Of a DNA stretch of 64,000 nt, positions 50,067 to 58,889 are shown in pieces (the first letter of the stretch is position 1; each line of letters opens with the position of its first letter). A program made the position numbers and the translations under genes. This DNA is from Agrobacterium larrymoorei (lineage in GTDB: Bacteria; Pseudomonadota; Alphaproteobacteria; Rhizobiales; Rhizobiaceae). The notes beneath the pieces were generated by a model that was not told the DNA's origin, searched no databases, and was given only the letters and a program-made list of their open reading frames with translations. Location of the stretch: positions 798,001 to 862,000 of the forward strand of contig NZ_CP039692.1 in the NCBI RefSeq assembly GCF_005145045.1. Reading direction: 5' to 3'.

Positions 50067-50918
50067 CGGCGTGCGACCTTCTGCTCTAAGCGCTGAAAGA
50101 CCGGTGCTTCCTTCGCTTTTGGAAAGCTTTTTTCCATCCGGCCCCACCACGAGCCGGTGGTGATGATAAACCGGCATGGGCAGCCCAAGAAGATGCTGAA
50201 GCAGCCTGTGAACCGACGTTGCGTGAAAAAGATCGAGCCCGCGCACCACATGCGTTATGCCCTGAAGCGCGTCATCCAGAACCACGGACAGGTGATAGCT
50301 GGATGGTGCATCTGAACGTGAGAGAACCACATCCCCCCAAAGAGCGGGCTGAGCTTCAACCAGCGCGTCGTCGTCCTCCCGTTTTTCCCTCCAGTAAAGG
50401 GGCGTGGAAATGACGGAGAGCGCCTTGTCCATATCCAACCGCCACGCGTGCCTGGCACCGGAAGCCAGCAACGCATCGACGTCCTGCTTCGACCGCGCCT
50501 TATCGAGCGGAGGATAAAGCGGCGCGCCATCCGGATCACGCGGCCAGATTTTTTCATCAGCCTCGTACTGACCCACAAATGCCTTGATCTCGCCCCGGCT
50601 CATGAAGGACGGGTAGACCAGTCCCATCTCGATAAGCTTTTCGAGTGCCGAGCGATACTCCGCAAAATGTTGCGATTGCCGACGAACGGGCTTCTCCCAG
50701 TTCAAGCCCAGCCAGTGGAGATCGTCGTAAATCCCCTGCTCGAAAGCGGGTGTACATCGGGCAATATCTATGTCCTCGATGCGCAGAAGAAACTGGCCAC
50801 CTTGCTCCTTCGCCATATCATGGTTCAAAAGCGCCGAAAGCGCGTGGCCGAGATGCAGCGGTCCGTTGGGGCTGGGCGCAAAACGAAAGACCGGATTTTG
50901 ACGAATGGGTGATGCCAT
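50037..50918 (-). CDS. gluQ: Glutamyl-Q tRNA(Asp) synthetase
   Basis: This 293-residue protein is a truncated glutamyl-tRNA synthetase paralogue. It has FAPSPNGPLHLGHALSALLN (HIGH motif as HLGH) and KLSKSEGS (KMSKS), but no C-terminal anticodon-binding domain. GluQRS attaches glutamate to the queuosine base of tRNA(Asp). ATG at 50918 is preferred; a GTG at 50933 in frame lacks a clear ribosome binding site. It is divergent from the AlkA gene across 54 nt and overlaps yihY tail to tail. Confidence 0.93.
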   Translation of the reverse strand: MASPIRQNPVFRFAPSPNGPLHLGHALSALLNHDMAKEQGGQFLLRIEDIDIARCTPAFEQGIYDDLHWLGLNWEKPVRRQSQHFAEYRSALEKLIEMGLVYPSFMSRGEIKAFVGQYEADEKIWPRDPDGAPLYPPLDKARSKQDVDALLASGARHAWRLDMDKALSVISTPLYWREKREDDDALVEAQPALWGDVVLSRSDAPSSYHLSVVLDDALQGITHVVRGLDLFHATSVHRLLQHLLGLPMPVYHHHRLVVGPDGKKLSKSEGSTGLSALRAEGRTPSDIRRLVGL

Positions 50919-50972
50919 GATTTCTTCTGCCACGTTTCAACGCGGCTTGTCATCGCAGGCTTTGGGGGTAAC

Positions 50973-51617
50973 GTGAAAATCATACGGACAATGGCGGATA
51001 TCGAAGAAGGTGTCGCAGCACTTCGTATTCTCGATCCGCGACTCGAGCGTGTCATCGACAACGCAGGCCCCATTCCGCTTCGCCTGAGAGAGCCCGGCTT
51101 CGAAGGCCTCGCCCGCATCATCGTTTCACAGATGGTTTCACGCGCAAGCGCCGATGCCATCTGGAGCCGGATGGTGGCTGGGACGGGAGCGATGACGGCG
51201 GAGAGTTTTCTTTCCGTAGACGAAACCAAGATGGCCACTTTCGGTCTCTCCCGCGCCAAAACGAAAACGCTGATCGGCCTTGCGACATCCATAGCCAATG
51301 GCGATCTGGACCTGTTTTCGCTGAGCCAACTGAATGGCGAGCAGGCGCTTGCGCAACTCACCGCGCTCAGCGGCATCGGACCCTGGACGGCTGAGGTCTA
51401 TCTGATGTTCTGCGAAGGGCATGTCGACCTGTTTCCCGCGGGCGATGTGGCATTGCAGGCGGCCGTCATGCACGCGCTCGGTCTGGAAGCCAGACCCACC
51501 AGCAAACAGCTGTCGACACTGGCTCTTTTCTGGTCGCCATGGAGGTCTGTCGCGGCGCGAATATTCTGGGCCTATTACGCCGTGATTACGCGTCGAGAAG
51601 CGCTTCCCATCGCCTGA
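50973..51617 (+). CDS. DNA-3-methyladenine glycosylase II (AlkA-like)
   Basis: This 214-residue base-excision enzyme contains the helix-hairpin-helix LTALSGIGPWTAEVYLMFCEG followed by the catalytic Asp in DLFPAGDVALQ, as in the HhH-GPD superfamily. It would remove alkylated purines. It lacks the N-terminal beta domain of E. coli AlkA, so it belongs to the short group. The start is a GTG at 50973, 4 nt behind GGGGG. Confidence 0.92.
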   Translation: MKIIRTMADIEEGVAALRILDPRLERVIDNAGPIPLRLREPGFEGLARIIVSQMVSRASADAIWSRMVAGTGAMTAESFLSVDETKMATFGLSRAKTKTLIGLATSIANGDLDLFSLSQLNGEQALAQLTALSGIGPWTAEVYLMFCEGHVDLFPAGDVALQAAVMHALGLEARPTSKQLSTLALFWSPWRSVAARIFWAYYAVITRREALPIA

Positions 51618-51717
51618 AATCCGCCTTTCTTTCGGCGCTTCATTTAGAGGCTTCACAATCCTGTAACAACGGACCTAATATACAAAGTGCAGATGCCGAA
51701 TCGGTCAGGAGACGCCC

Positions 51718-52275
51718 TTGACGATTGCAGTTTCACCACAGGCCCTGCCCGCGCTCGTTCTGAACGCAGACTACAGGCCGCTGAGTTATTACCCCTTGTC
51801 GTTGTGGTCCTGGCAGGACGCGATCAAGGCAGTTTTTCTTGACCGTGTGAACATCATCGCTGAATATGATCACGCGGTGTGTTCTCCCAGTTTTTCCATG
51901 CGGCTGCCAAGTGTCGTCAGCCTCAAGACCTATGTTCAGCCCACGCGAAACCCCGCCTTTACGCGCTTCAACGTGTTCCTTCGGGACAAGTTCGAATGCC
52001 AGTATTGCGGCTCGCGGGAGGATTTGACGTTCGATCACGTCATCCCCCGTGCACATGGCGGAGAAACGACCTGGCACAATGTTGTGGCAGCCTGCTCGCC
52101 CTGCAATCTGAAAAAGGGCAGCAAGCTTCCCAAGCAGGCGGGAATGTTCCCGCACCAGCATCCCTATCAGCCGACAGTGCAGGATCTTCACAATAATGGG
52201 CGGTCCTTCCCGCCCAATTACCTGCACGAAAGCTGGATGGATTATCTCTACTGGGATACCGAACTGCAGCCCTGA
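51718..52275 (+). CDS. HNH endonuclease family protein
   Basis: This 185-residue protein has a C-terminal HNH nuclease domain: FECQYCGSREDLTFDHVIPRAHGGETTWHNVVAACSPCNLKKGSK, read in two halves, gives CxxC zinc ligands, the DH catalytic His and the Asn/His pair. The N-terminal part LVLNADYRPLSYYPLSLWSWQDAIKAVF is the conserved lead-in of chromosomal HNH proteins common in many bacteria, whose role is not settled. The start is TTG at 51718, 6 nt behind AGGAG. It converges with dsbB. Confidence 0.9.
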   Translation: MTIAVSPQALPALVLNADYRPLSYYPLSLWSWQDAIKAVFLDRVNIIAEYDHAVCSPSFSMRLPSVVSLKTYVQPTRNPAFTRFNVFLRDKFECQYCGSREDLTFDHVIPRAHGGETTWHNVVAACSPCNLKKGSKLPKQAGMFPHQHPYQPTVQDLHNNGRSFPPNYLHESWMDYLYWDTELQP

Positions 52276-52299
52276 TTTTCACCGGGCTGCATGGTCTTC

Positions 52300-52818
52300 T
52301 CACACGCTTTTGCGGCTTGCGCCCCAGAAGGCAATGGCCGCAAGCACTGCACTGGCAATCACGTTCCATCCGGCAAAGGAAAGACCGAGAACGCGCAGCG
52401 CCGCCTCATTGCAGGACGGCGCCTTGATGGCGTTGAGGTCGCCCAGAAGGTTTCCGGCATTGGTGGTGATGGACGGCGCGCCGGTGGCGCAGGTCGTCGG
52501 GCCCGGCCAGAAGCCCCATTCGACGCCCGAGTGATAAACGCCCATGCCAAGACCAATCAGCATGGCGATGCCGATCAGCACCAGAAGCACCCTCGTCAGC
52601 CAAACGGGCAGCTTGAACAGGCTGGCACCGATGGCAATAATGCCCACCGGGATGGCATAGTAATACGGATCGCGCTGCAACAAGCAGAGCGCGCAGGGCG
52701 TATATCCACCGATATGCTGAAAACCGAGGGCGGACCCCACGGTAAAAATCATTCCCGCTGTAACGAGAACGGCTGAAAGCGTGCGGCTTCTATCTGCCGA
52801 GGAGGCTGCATATGCCAT
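52300..52818 (-). CDS. dsbB: Disulfide bond formation protein B family protein
   Basis: This 172-residue protein has four predicted helices, a first periplasmic redox pair in TPCALCLLQRDPYYYA and a second pair, Cys109 area (PTTCATGAPS) and SCNEA, in the second loop. DsbB reoxidises DsbA and passes electrons to quinone. ATG at 52818 follows AAGGA. No dsbA is adjacent. It is convergent with the HNH gene (24 nt). Confidence 0.9.
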   Translation of the reverse strand: MAYAASSADRSRTLSAVLVTAGMIFTVGSALGFQHIGGYTPCALCLLQRDPYYYAIPVGIIAIGASLFKLPVWLTRVLLVLIGIAMLIGLGMGVYHSGVEWGFWPGPTTCATGAPSITTNAGNLLGDLNAIKAPSCNEAALRVLGLSFAGWNVIASAVLAAIAFWGASRKSV

Positions 52819-52990
52819 GATGGTCCTTCATAACTTTGGAAAATTTTGAAAACACCTGAACAGGTACAAAATAAGGCGGGAAGCCCCACCGCTCTAATCC
52901 AGTCTTCAGACGCTTGCAATCTCCAGCATCGACGGCTGTGGGCGCACCTCAAGCAAAGTTTCGTGAATTACCTTTTTCCGCAAAAATCGG

Positions 52991-53018
52991 TTGACCAAAG
53001 ACACCCGGTTCGTATAGT
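52991..53018 (+). promoter_or_regulatory. Predicted promoter of tRNA-Leu
   Basis: TTGACC (52991-52996), a 16-bp spacer and TATAGT (53013-53018) place a transcript start near 53025, about 27 nt before the mature tRNA 5' end. The remaining 170 nt back to dsbB show nothing else except a short ACCTGAACAGGT palindrome. Confidence 0.7.
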
Positions 53019-53051
53019 CCGCCGCATACCAACCCGACACGCTTCGGAGTT

Positions 53052-53136
53052 GCCCCTTTGGCGGAATTGGTAGACGCGCCTGACTCAAAATCAGGTTCCG
53101 AGAGGAGTGCTGGTTCGATTCCGGCAAGGGGCACCA
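53052..53136 (+). tRNA. tRNA-Leu (anticodon CAA)
   Basis: The 85-nt class II tRNA has a 7-bp acceptor stem (GCCCCTT with AAGGGGC), encoded CCA end, D-arm GGCGGAATTGGTAGACGC, an anticodon stem CCTGA/TCAGG around the loop CTCAAAA (anticodon CAA, reading UUG), a long variable arm TTCCGAGAGGAGT and the T-loop GGTTCGATTCC. Confidence 0.96.
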
Positions 53137-53291
53137 AAAACTTTCCAGCAGCATTGAATGCATTGTGCTTTTAGACGTTTTGTCCACGTATCAGTTTCCG
53201 CGTGGCTAGTAGGGCATTTTCAACACCAAGCGTCACATAAGGTATTCCTAAACCAATAAGCCACATTATAACCTTCTAAAACGGGGCTGGC

Positions 53292-53615
53292 ATGAAGTGG
53301 TTATGGGTTGCCATTGGACTTTTGTGGATTGCGGCACCGGCGGTGGGAGCAAATACTCCATGCAGCGGCAAGAAGGGTGGCATTGAAAGATGTCAGGGGG
53401 ATACGTTCATCTGTGTAGATGGGTCGGTTAGTGCCAGCAAGAAATCCTGTGTGGCAACGATGGGCGGCCTAGGCCTGCTAGGGTCTGACGGTTCAGATAT
53501 GGCGCCAACGAGTTCCGGCGACTGCTCGTGCCGAGGAGGCTCTTATTGTACGGGGCCGCGCGGCGGTCATTATTGTCTTAAAGACGATGGCGGCAAGAGT
53601 TATCTGAAGAAGTAA
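53292..53615 (+). CDS. Small secreted cysteine-rich protein of unknown function
   Basis: I do not recognise a characterised family. The 107-residue product has a signal peptide (MKWLWVAIGLLWIAAPAVGA) and a mature part with eight cysteines, ending in DCSCRGGSYCTGPRGGHYCLKDDGGKSYLKK spread over residues 77-107, a C-terminal pattern seen in several small hypothetical proteins. It is predicted to be exported and disulfide-bonded; dsbB is nearby. It stands alone directly downstream of a tRNA gene in AT-richer DNA, a common site for acquired genes. Confidence 0.7.
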   Translation: MKWLWVAIGLLWIAAPAVGANTPCSGKKGGIERCQGDTFICVDGSVSASKKSCVATMGGLGLLGSDGSDMAPTSSGDCSCRGGSYCTGPRGGHYCLKDDGGKSYLKK

Positions 53616-53684
53616 ACCTGTTGATCTGTGTACGGCTTGGTCGCCGACGTAAGGCTCCCGCTCGGTGTAGAGACCAGTGGTCAA

Positions 53685-53716
53685 ACATAAAGGGCGCGAC
53701 CTTTACGGCGCGCCCC
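53685..53716 (-). terminator. Probable terminator after accA
   Basis: On the minus strand GGGCGCG (53715-53709) pairs with CGCGCCC (53698-53692) around a 10-nt loop and is followed by TTTATGTTTG. It lies about 30 nt past the accA stop. Confidence 0.6.
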
Positions 53717-53746
53717 TATTATTTAAAGCAGGTATTGAGCTTAAGC

Positions 53747-54700
53747 TTACAGACTACGTCCAATATCCAGGAATTTCTGACGACGTTCCGCGCGTATCTG
53801 GCTGCCGGACTGCGAGCTCAGTTCTTTCAATGCGGACTCGATGGTCTTGCCTGTCGCTTCGATGACACTTGCCGGATCGCGATGGGCGCCGCCCATGGGT
53901 TCGGGGATGATGCCGTCGATGACGCCGAGAGATTTCAGGTCGTCGGAGGTGATCTTCATGTTGGTGGCGGCTTCCTTGGCGCGGGTGGAATCGCGCCACA
54001 GGATCGAGGCTGCACCTTCTGGGGAGATGACCGAATAGATTGCGTGTTCCAGCATGTAGACGCGGTTGCCGGTTGCGATGGCAATCGCGCCGCCTGAACC
54101 GCCTTCGCCGATGACGACGGAGACGATTGGAACCTTCACGTTGAGGCACATTTCGGTGGAGCGGGCGATGGCTTCCGCCTGACCGCGCTCTTCCGCGCCA
54201 ACGCCGGGATAGGCGCCAGCCGTATCGATCAACGTTACCACAGGCAGCGAGAAGCGGTCTGCCAGTTCCAGAACACGGATGGCCTTGCGGTATCCTTCCG
54301 GGCGCGGGCTGCCGAAATTGTGCTTGAGGCGGGACTTCGTGTCGTTGCCCTTTTCCTGACCGATGATGGCGACGGGCTGGCCGTTGAAACGGCCCAGACC
54401 TGCCTGAATGGCGGCATCTTCGGCAAATTTGCGATCACCGGCGAGCGGTGTGAAATCCGTGAAAAGCTTGCTGGCGTAATCTGTGAAATGCGGACGCTGC
54501 GGATGGCGCGCGACCTGCGTTTTCTGCCAGGCGTTGAGCTTGGAGTAGATATCCTGCATCGCATCGTTGACGCGGGACTCCAGACGCGAAATCTCCTCCG
54601 AAGTGTCTATGCTCTCGTCTTCGGCAGCAAGCTTCTTCAGCTCGAGAATCTTGCCTTCAAGGTCCGAGATAGGTTTTTCGAAGTCGAGATAGTTGTGCAT
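53747..54700 (-). CDS. accA: Acetyl-CoA carboxylase carboxyltransferase alpha subunit
   Basis: AccA with AccD transfers the carboxyl group from biotin to acetyl-CoA, starting fatty acid synthesis. The 317-residue length fits. Marks are DFEKPISDLEGKILELKKLA at the N-terminus, GSPRPEGYRKAIRVLELADRF, DTAGAYPGVGAEERGQAEAIA and the oxyanion region GEGGSGGAIAIATGNRVYMLEHAIYSVISPEGAASILWRD. It lies 63 nt downstream of xerD on the same strand, the common alphaproteobacterial order. Confidence 0.97.
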   Translation of the reverse strand: MHNYLDFEKPISDLEGKILELKKLAAEDESIDTSEEISRLESRVNDAMQDIYSKLNAWQKTQVARHPQRPHFTDYASKLFTDFTPLAGDRKFAEDAAIQAGLGRFNGQPVAIIGQEKGNDTKSRLKHNFGSPRPEGYRKAIRVLELADRFSLPVVTLIDTAGAYPGVGAEERGQAEAIARSTEMCLNVKVPIVSVVIGEGGSGGAIAIATGNRVYMLEHAIYSVISPEGAASILWRDSTRAKEAATNMKITSDDLKSLGVIDGIIPEPMGGAHRDPASVIEATGKTIESALKELSSQSGSQIRAERRQKFLDIGRSL

Positions 54701-54763
54701 GAGATCCGTTTCCGATCGTTTTGCGCAAGGTTTGACCGGGTCTTCCCGGCGGTTCCGGTCGCT

Positions 54764-55717
54764 CTAATCAAGGTTTTTGGCGCTTTTGGCAAGAGGGTGG
54801 TGCGTTTGTACCAGTTCTTGAAGGCGTTCTTCCAACACATGTGTATAAATTTGTGTCGTGGAAATGTCTGAGTGACCGAGCAGTTCCTGCACAGCGCGCA
54901 GGTCCGCGCCGTTCTGCAAAAGGTGGCTGGCAAAGGCGTGGCGCATCACATGCGGAGAAATTGCAGAAGGGGTGAGCCCTGCGCGGATGGCAATATTCTT
55001 GAGGTCCCGCGCAAAAACCTGACGCGGCAGATGGCCTTCCTTTCCGGTCGACGGAAAAAGCCACGGACTTTCGATATCATGCTTCTTTGCAGCCGTGAGC
55101 GCCGCGCGCGCCCGCTCATATTTCTCCATCGCGTCCATTGCGGCGCGCGAGAGGAGGACGACGCGATCCTTGTTGCCCTTGCCGCGGATCATCAAAAAGC
55201 GGCCCTCATGGCGCAGCACCTTTAACGGCAACGAGACGAGTTCGCTGACGCGCATACCCGTGGCATAGAGCAGTTCCAGCAGCAGATGCATGCGGATGCG
55301 TGACAGCTGCCCCGGCCCTTCCTGCTCCGCCTCCTGCGCGGCCTGTGCCAGAAGAGCGGTCACATCGGCAACACTCATGATTTTTGGAAGAGAGCGACCC
55401 TTGCGCGGCGCATCCAGAATGCCGGTCGGATCATCGGTCCGCAGCCCCTCCGAATAGAGAAACTTGTAGAACTGACGCATGGAAGACAGGCGTCTGGCCT
55501 GAGACGATGCAGCGAAACCCTGAGCCGAGAGATGGGCGAGATAGGCGGAAAGGTCGGTAGTCTCCGCTTCGCAGAGACTGGCGCTTCGCGAACCCATGAA
55601 CTCCATCAGATCGCTGAGATCGCGCTCATAGGATGCGAGCGTATTGGCGGCAGCGCCGCGCTCCGCGCTCATCATTTCCAGAAAGCTTTCCAGCCGTGCG
55701 CTATCCTGACGAGACAT
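54764..55717 (-). CDS. xerD: Site-specific tyrosine recombinase XerD
   Basis: XerD with XerC resolves chromosome dimers at dif. The 317-residue protein has the N-terminal SAM-like core-binding domain (1-95) and a complete catalytic set: Arg in [15 protein letters not shown], Lys in RGKGNKDR, H-x-x-R in [12 protein letters not shown], His in [16 protein letters not shown] with the nucleophilic Tyr. Location beside accA and the housekeeping context argue against a phage integrase. It is 15 nt after a small membrane protein gene. Confidence 0.94.
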   Translation of the reverse strand: MSRQDSARLESFLEMMSAERGAAANTLASYERDLSDLMEFMGSRSASLCEAETTDLSAYLAHLSAQGFAASSQARRLSSMRQFYKFLYSEGLRTDDPTGILDAPRKGRSLPKIMSVADVTALLAQAAQEAEQEGPGQLSRIRMHLLLELLYATGMRVSELVSLPLKVLRHEGRFLMIRGKGNKDRVVLLSRAAMDAMEKYERARAALTAAKKHDIESPWLFPSTGKEGHLPRQVFARDLKNIAIRAGLTPSAISPHVMRHAFASHLLQNGADLRAVQELLGHSDISTTQIYTHVLEERLQELVQTHHPLAKSAKNLD

Positions 55718-55732
55718 CGATCTTCATGCCCT

Positions 55733-55885
55733 TCAAGGAGTGGGGGGATTGAGGCGCTCGGAGGGAATGCGCACGGTCACTTCGCGTTCCCGTGGCTTTA
55801 CCATCGCGACGAGAGACACCATGCTTCCGTAAACGATACCCGCGATGGCCGCGAGAATGAAGATGAATCGAAACAGGGTGGGCAT
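55733..55885 (-). CDS. Small single-pass membrane protein upstream of xerD
   Basis: The 50-residue product MPTLFRFIFILAAIAGIVYG... has one hydrophobic helix (about 5-30) and a short basic-polar tail with KPREREVTVRIPSERLNPP. I do not know a named function. ATG at 55885 has GGAG upstream. The coupling to xerD (15 nt) and divergence from aroK support a real gene, and the tail's regular codon use does too. Confidence 0.65.
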   Translation of the reverse strand: MPTLFRFIFILAAIAGIVYGSMVSLVAMVKPREREVTVRIPSERLNPPTP

Positions 55886-56068
55886 GGCAACTCCGGTGCG
55901 CTTTTCAGACCCTGCCTTTAGAAAACATCTGGGCAGGGACATGGCGTAGCCGCGCAGTCCTGATGACAATCGAGGCATCGGGCAGGCGATTCTCTGCCAT
56001 ATAAGGCGCGATTTGGCTTGACGCTTCGTAAACATTTGAAGATACCGATGCCAAACGGGCCAACATTC

Positions 56069-56650
56069 ATGAGCGAAACCAACATATCTCATCCCTTAAG
56101 CCTGGGAGAAAAAGCGCGTGCAGCACTCGGCAAGCGCAACATCGTTTTTGTTGGGCTGATGGGGGCAGGTAAATCCGCTATCGGCAGACCTGTCGCGCAG
56201 CAGCTCAAGCTCCCCTTCATCGATACGGACGATGAAATCGAGCGCGTTTCACGAATGAAGATCGCGGAACTCTTCGCCTCTTATGGCGAGGAGGAGTTCC
56301 GGGCTTTGGAAACTCGCGTCGTAGAGCGTTTGCTGCGCGGTGGCCCCAAGGTCGTCTCCACCGGCGGCGGTGCTTTCATCAACGAGGCGACGCGCGGTTT
56401 CATTAAGCGCGGCGGCGTTTCGCTGTGGCTGAAGGCTGATCTCGACGTATTGTGGGAACGCGTCAACAAGCGTGATCATCGCCCGCTCCTGAAGACCGAG
56501 AACCCCAAGGGCACGCTCGCGGCGCTGATGGAAAAGCGTTACCCGATCTACAGCGAAGCAGACATCACCATCGAATCCCGCGACGTCCGCAAGGACGTTA
56601 TCATTTCTGAAGTTCTGGAAGCCATATCCCGCCTAAAAGAGAAAGCCTGA
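56069..56650 (+). CDS. aroK: Shikimate kinase
   Basis: AroK phosphorylates shikimate at the 3-hydroxyl in the chorismate pathway. The 193-residue protein has Walker A GLMGAGKSAIGR, the shikimate site FIDTDDEIE, EFRALE, and VSTGGGAF with the LID region KRDHRPLLK. I chose ATG at 56069; an in-frame ATG at 56048 is possible as neither has a strong ribosome binding site. It is 5 nt upstream of aroB, the classical aroKB pair. Confidence 0.95.
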   Translation: MSETNISHPLSLGEKARAALGKRNIVFVGLMGAGKSAIGRPVAQQLKLPFIDTDDEIERVSRMKIAELFASYGEEEFRALETRVVERLLRGGPKVVSTGGGAFINEATRGFIKRGGVSLWLKADLDVLWERVNKRDHRPLLKTENPKGTLAALMEKRYPIYSEADITIESRDVRKDVIISEVLEAISRLKEKA

Positions 56651-56655
56651 TCCTC

Positions 56656-57786
56656 ATGCCTGCCGAAATCGAGACCGATGAGCGCCTTGTCCATGTTCCG
56701 CTGGGTGAACGGGCTTATGACATTCTGATCGGACCCGGATTGATCGGTCGCGCGGGCGGAGAGATTTCCTCGCGCCTCAAGGGAAAACGCGCGGCCATCA
56801 TCACCGATGAAAATGTCGCGCCGCTTTACCTCGAAACGCTGATGGACGGGCTGCAGACGGATGGAATAGAAGCCGTTTCCCTGACGCTGCCCGCTGGCGA
56901 AAAAACAAAAAGTTTCGATCATCTGGTGACGGTCTGCGATGCAATCCTTGCTGCGCGCGTGGAGCGAAACGATGCCGTCATCGCCCTTGGCGGCGGCGTC
57001 ATCGGTGATCTTGCAGGTTTTGCGGCGGGCATCGTGCGCCGCGGCGTTCGCTTCGTGCAAATCCCGACATCGCTTCTGGCACAGGTCGATTCGTCCGTCG
57101 GCGGCAAGACTGGCATCAACAGCCGCCACGGCAAGAATTTGGTCGGCGTTTTCCACCAGCCGGATTTGGTGCTGGCCGATACGGCCGTGCTGGACACGCT
57201 GAGCCCGCGTGAGTTTCGCGCGGGCTACGCCGAAGTGGTCAAATACGGCCTGATCGACAAGCCTGACTTCTTCTTCTGGCTGGAAAAGAACTGGGATGAC
57301 ATTTTGAAGGGCGGCCCGGCCCGCATCGAAGCCATTGCCACCAGCTGTCAGGCGAAATCCGATGTCGTGGTGGCGGATGAAAAGGAAAACGGCGTCCGCG
57401 CGCTGCTGAACCTTGGCCATACTTTCGGTCACGCGCTGGAGGCGGCAACGGAATATAACAGCCAGCGTCTGGTCCACGGAGAAGGCGTTGCAATCGGCAT
57501 GGTTCTGGCCCACCAGTTCTCTGCCCGAATGAACCTTGCAAGCCCGGATGACGCTGCCCGTGTGGAGGCACATCTGAAAGCCGTGGGCCTGCCCACCTCG
57601 ATGAAGGACATCCCCGGCGAACTTCCGCCTGTCGAAACCCTGATGACGGCAATTGCACAGGACAAGAAGGTGAAGGGCGGAAAGCTCACCTTCATCCTCA
57701 CCCACGGCATCGGCCAGTCATTCGTAGCGGATGATGTTGCCGCGTCGGAAGTCCAGTCGTTCCTGACAGAGAAGCATCCGGGTTGA
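56656..57786 (+). CDS. aroB: 3-Dehydroquinate synthase
   Basis: AroB cyclises DAHP to 3-dehydroquinate with NAD and a divalent metal. The 376-residue protein has GGGVIGDLAGFAAGIVRRGVRFVQIPTSLLAQVDSSVGGKTGIN (in two conserved blocks) and the metal-binding LNLGHTFGHALEAATEY with VHGEGVAIGM. It is in an operon with aroK and ends 11 nt from the convergent bolA. Confidence 0.97.
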   Translation: MPAEIETDERLVHVPLGERAYDILIGPGLIGRAGGEISSRLKGKRAAIITDENVAPLYLETLMDGLQTDGIEAVSLTLPAGEKTKSFDHLVTVCDAILAARVERNDAVIALGGGVIGDLAGFAAGIVRRGVRFVQIPTSLLAQVDSSVGGKTGINSRHGKNLVGVFHQPDLVLADTAVLDTLSPREFRAGYAEVVKYGLIDKPDFFFWLEKNWDDILKGGPARIEAIATSCQAKSDVVVADEKENGVRALLNLGHTFGHALEAATEYNSQRLVHGEGVAIGMVLAHQFSARMNLASPDDAARVEAHLKAVGLPTSMKDIPGELPPVETLMTAIAQDKKVKGGKLTFILTHGIGQSFVADDVAASEVQSFLTEKHPG

Positions 57787-57797
57787 AGCGATAAGGT

Positions 57798-58079
57798 TCA
57801 GAAACGCGTCGGCTCTCCCGGAGCCGCCGCCTCGATGGCCAGAGCGTGCAGACCGGCATCCAGTTCGGGCTTCAAAAGTCCGTTTATGGCGCGGTGGCGT
57901 TCCACGCGGGACTTGCCGGAAAACTGCTCGGACACTATCTGAACACGCATATGCGTCTCGCCCGTGCCGGTCATATCCGGCTGGTGCCCGGCATGCATAT
58001 GGCTTTCATCGATCACATTCAGGCGGACCGGAAGAAAAGCGTCTTTCAGCTTGTTTTCCATGCTCTGGCGCAGCGACAT
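57798..58079 (-). CDS. bolA: BolA family protein
   Basis: This 93-residue protein matches BolA: SMENKLKDAFLPVRLNVIDESHMHAGH, then THMRVQIVSEQFSGKSRVERHRAINGLLKPEL with the conserved S-GKSRVERHR and the C-terminal HALAIEA. BolA proteins partner with monothiol glutaredoxins in iron-sulfur/iron handling. ATG at 58079 is 9 nt from AGGAG; the ATG at 58088 directly abuts it. It is divergent from the J-domain gene. Confidence 0.93.
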   Translation of the reverse strand: MSLRQSMENKLKDAFLPVRLNVIDESHMHAGHQPDMTGTGETHMRVQIVSEQFSGKSRVERHRAINGLLKPELDAGLHALAIEAAAPGEPTRF

Positions 58080-58191
58080 GGCATCCATCTCCTGATTGGT
58101 GCGTTCTTGAACGGGGCTCCCTAAAAGCCAGTAACATTCCTCTTTGTCAATTCTTGTTGTGTGCCGTTTTGCGCACCATAATCAGGAGATC

Positions 58192-58827
58192 ATGAAACTG
58201 GATTCCAAATACTTCGACCGCATCCGCACGCGTCGCAAACGAGAGCAACCGCCGGAGGCTCAGGCCCCCGTTTGCCAGTGGGATGGATGTGACAAGCCCG
58301 GTGTTCACCGCGCACCCGTCGGCCGTAACGCCGAGGGCAAATTTTTCATGTTCTGTTTCGAGCACGTGAAAGATTACAATAAGGGCTACAATTACTTTTC
58401 CGGCCTCTCCGATAGCGAAATTGCGCGCTACCAGAAGGAAGCCATTACCGGCCACCGCCCCACATGGACGGTTGGTGTCAACAAGACTGCACGCGATGCG
58501 CCACTGCATTCCACCCTTCGTTCCGGGTCGGCAGGTGCTGCGAATGCGCGCATTCGGGATCCTTTCGGCTTCACCAATGGTTTTGGTGAGGGCAAGGCCG
58601 GAGGCCAGCGGGTGCAGCCGGATCGCAAGCTTAAGACATTGGAGGCCAAGGCCTTCGACACGCTTGGCCTTGCAGCCAATGCAAAGCAGGAAGACATAAA
58701 ACGACGCTATAAGGAGCTTGTCAAAAAGCATCATCCTGATGCTAATGGTGGCGATCGCGGTTCGGAAGAACGTTTTCGGGCTGTTATTCAAGCCTACCAA
58801 TTGTTAAAGCAATCGGGTTTCTGCTAA
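58192..58827 (+). CDS. J-domain protein with N-terminal Cys/His motif
   Basis: This 211-residue protein has a C-terminal J domain (about 150-211) with [39 protein letters not shown] in sequence blocks, including the HPD tripeptide that stimulates Hsp70 ATPase. The N-terminal half has [17 protein letters not shown] and FMFCFEHV, a possible C-C-H-C-H metal site. Having the J domain at the C-terminus is opposite to DnaJ. ATG at 58192 follows AGGAG. It lies upstream of cobS in the usual alphaproteobacterial order. Client unknown. Confidence 0.88.
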   Translation: MKLDSKYFDRIRTRRKREQPPEAQAPVCQWDGCDKPGVHRAPVGRNAEGKFFMFCFEHVKDYNKGYNYFSGLSDSEIARYQKEAITGHRPTWTVGVNKTARDAPLHSTLRSGSAGAANARIRDPFGFTNGFGEGKAGGQRVQPDRKLKTLEAKAFDTLGLAANAKQEDIKRRYKELVKKHHPDANGGDRGSEERFRAVIQAYQLLKQSGFC

Positions 58828-58889
58828 GCCTTTTACGTGATTGCATTATGAGATGTGGCCGGGTGGTTGCTACCCGCCTTGGAGACGTG

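Noticed and set aside
54764..55717. Phage or island integrase
   Set aside because: Sequence and the accA neighbourhood fit housekeeping XerD; no att sites or phage genes are near.
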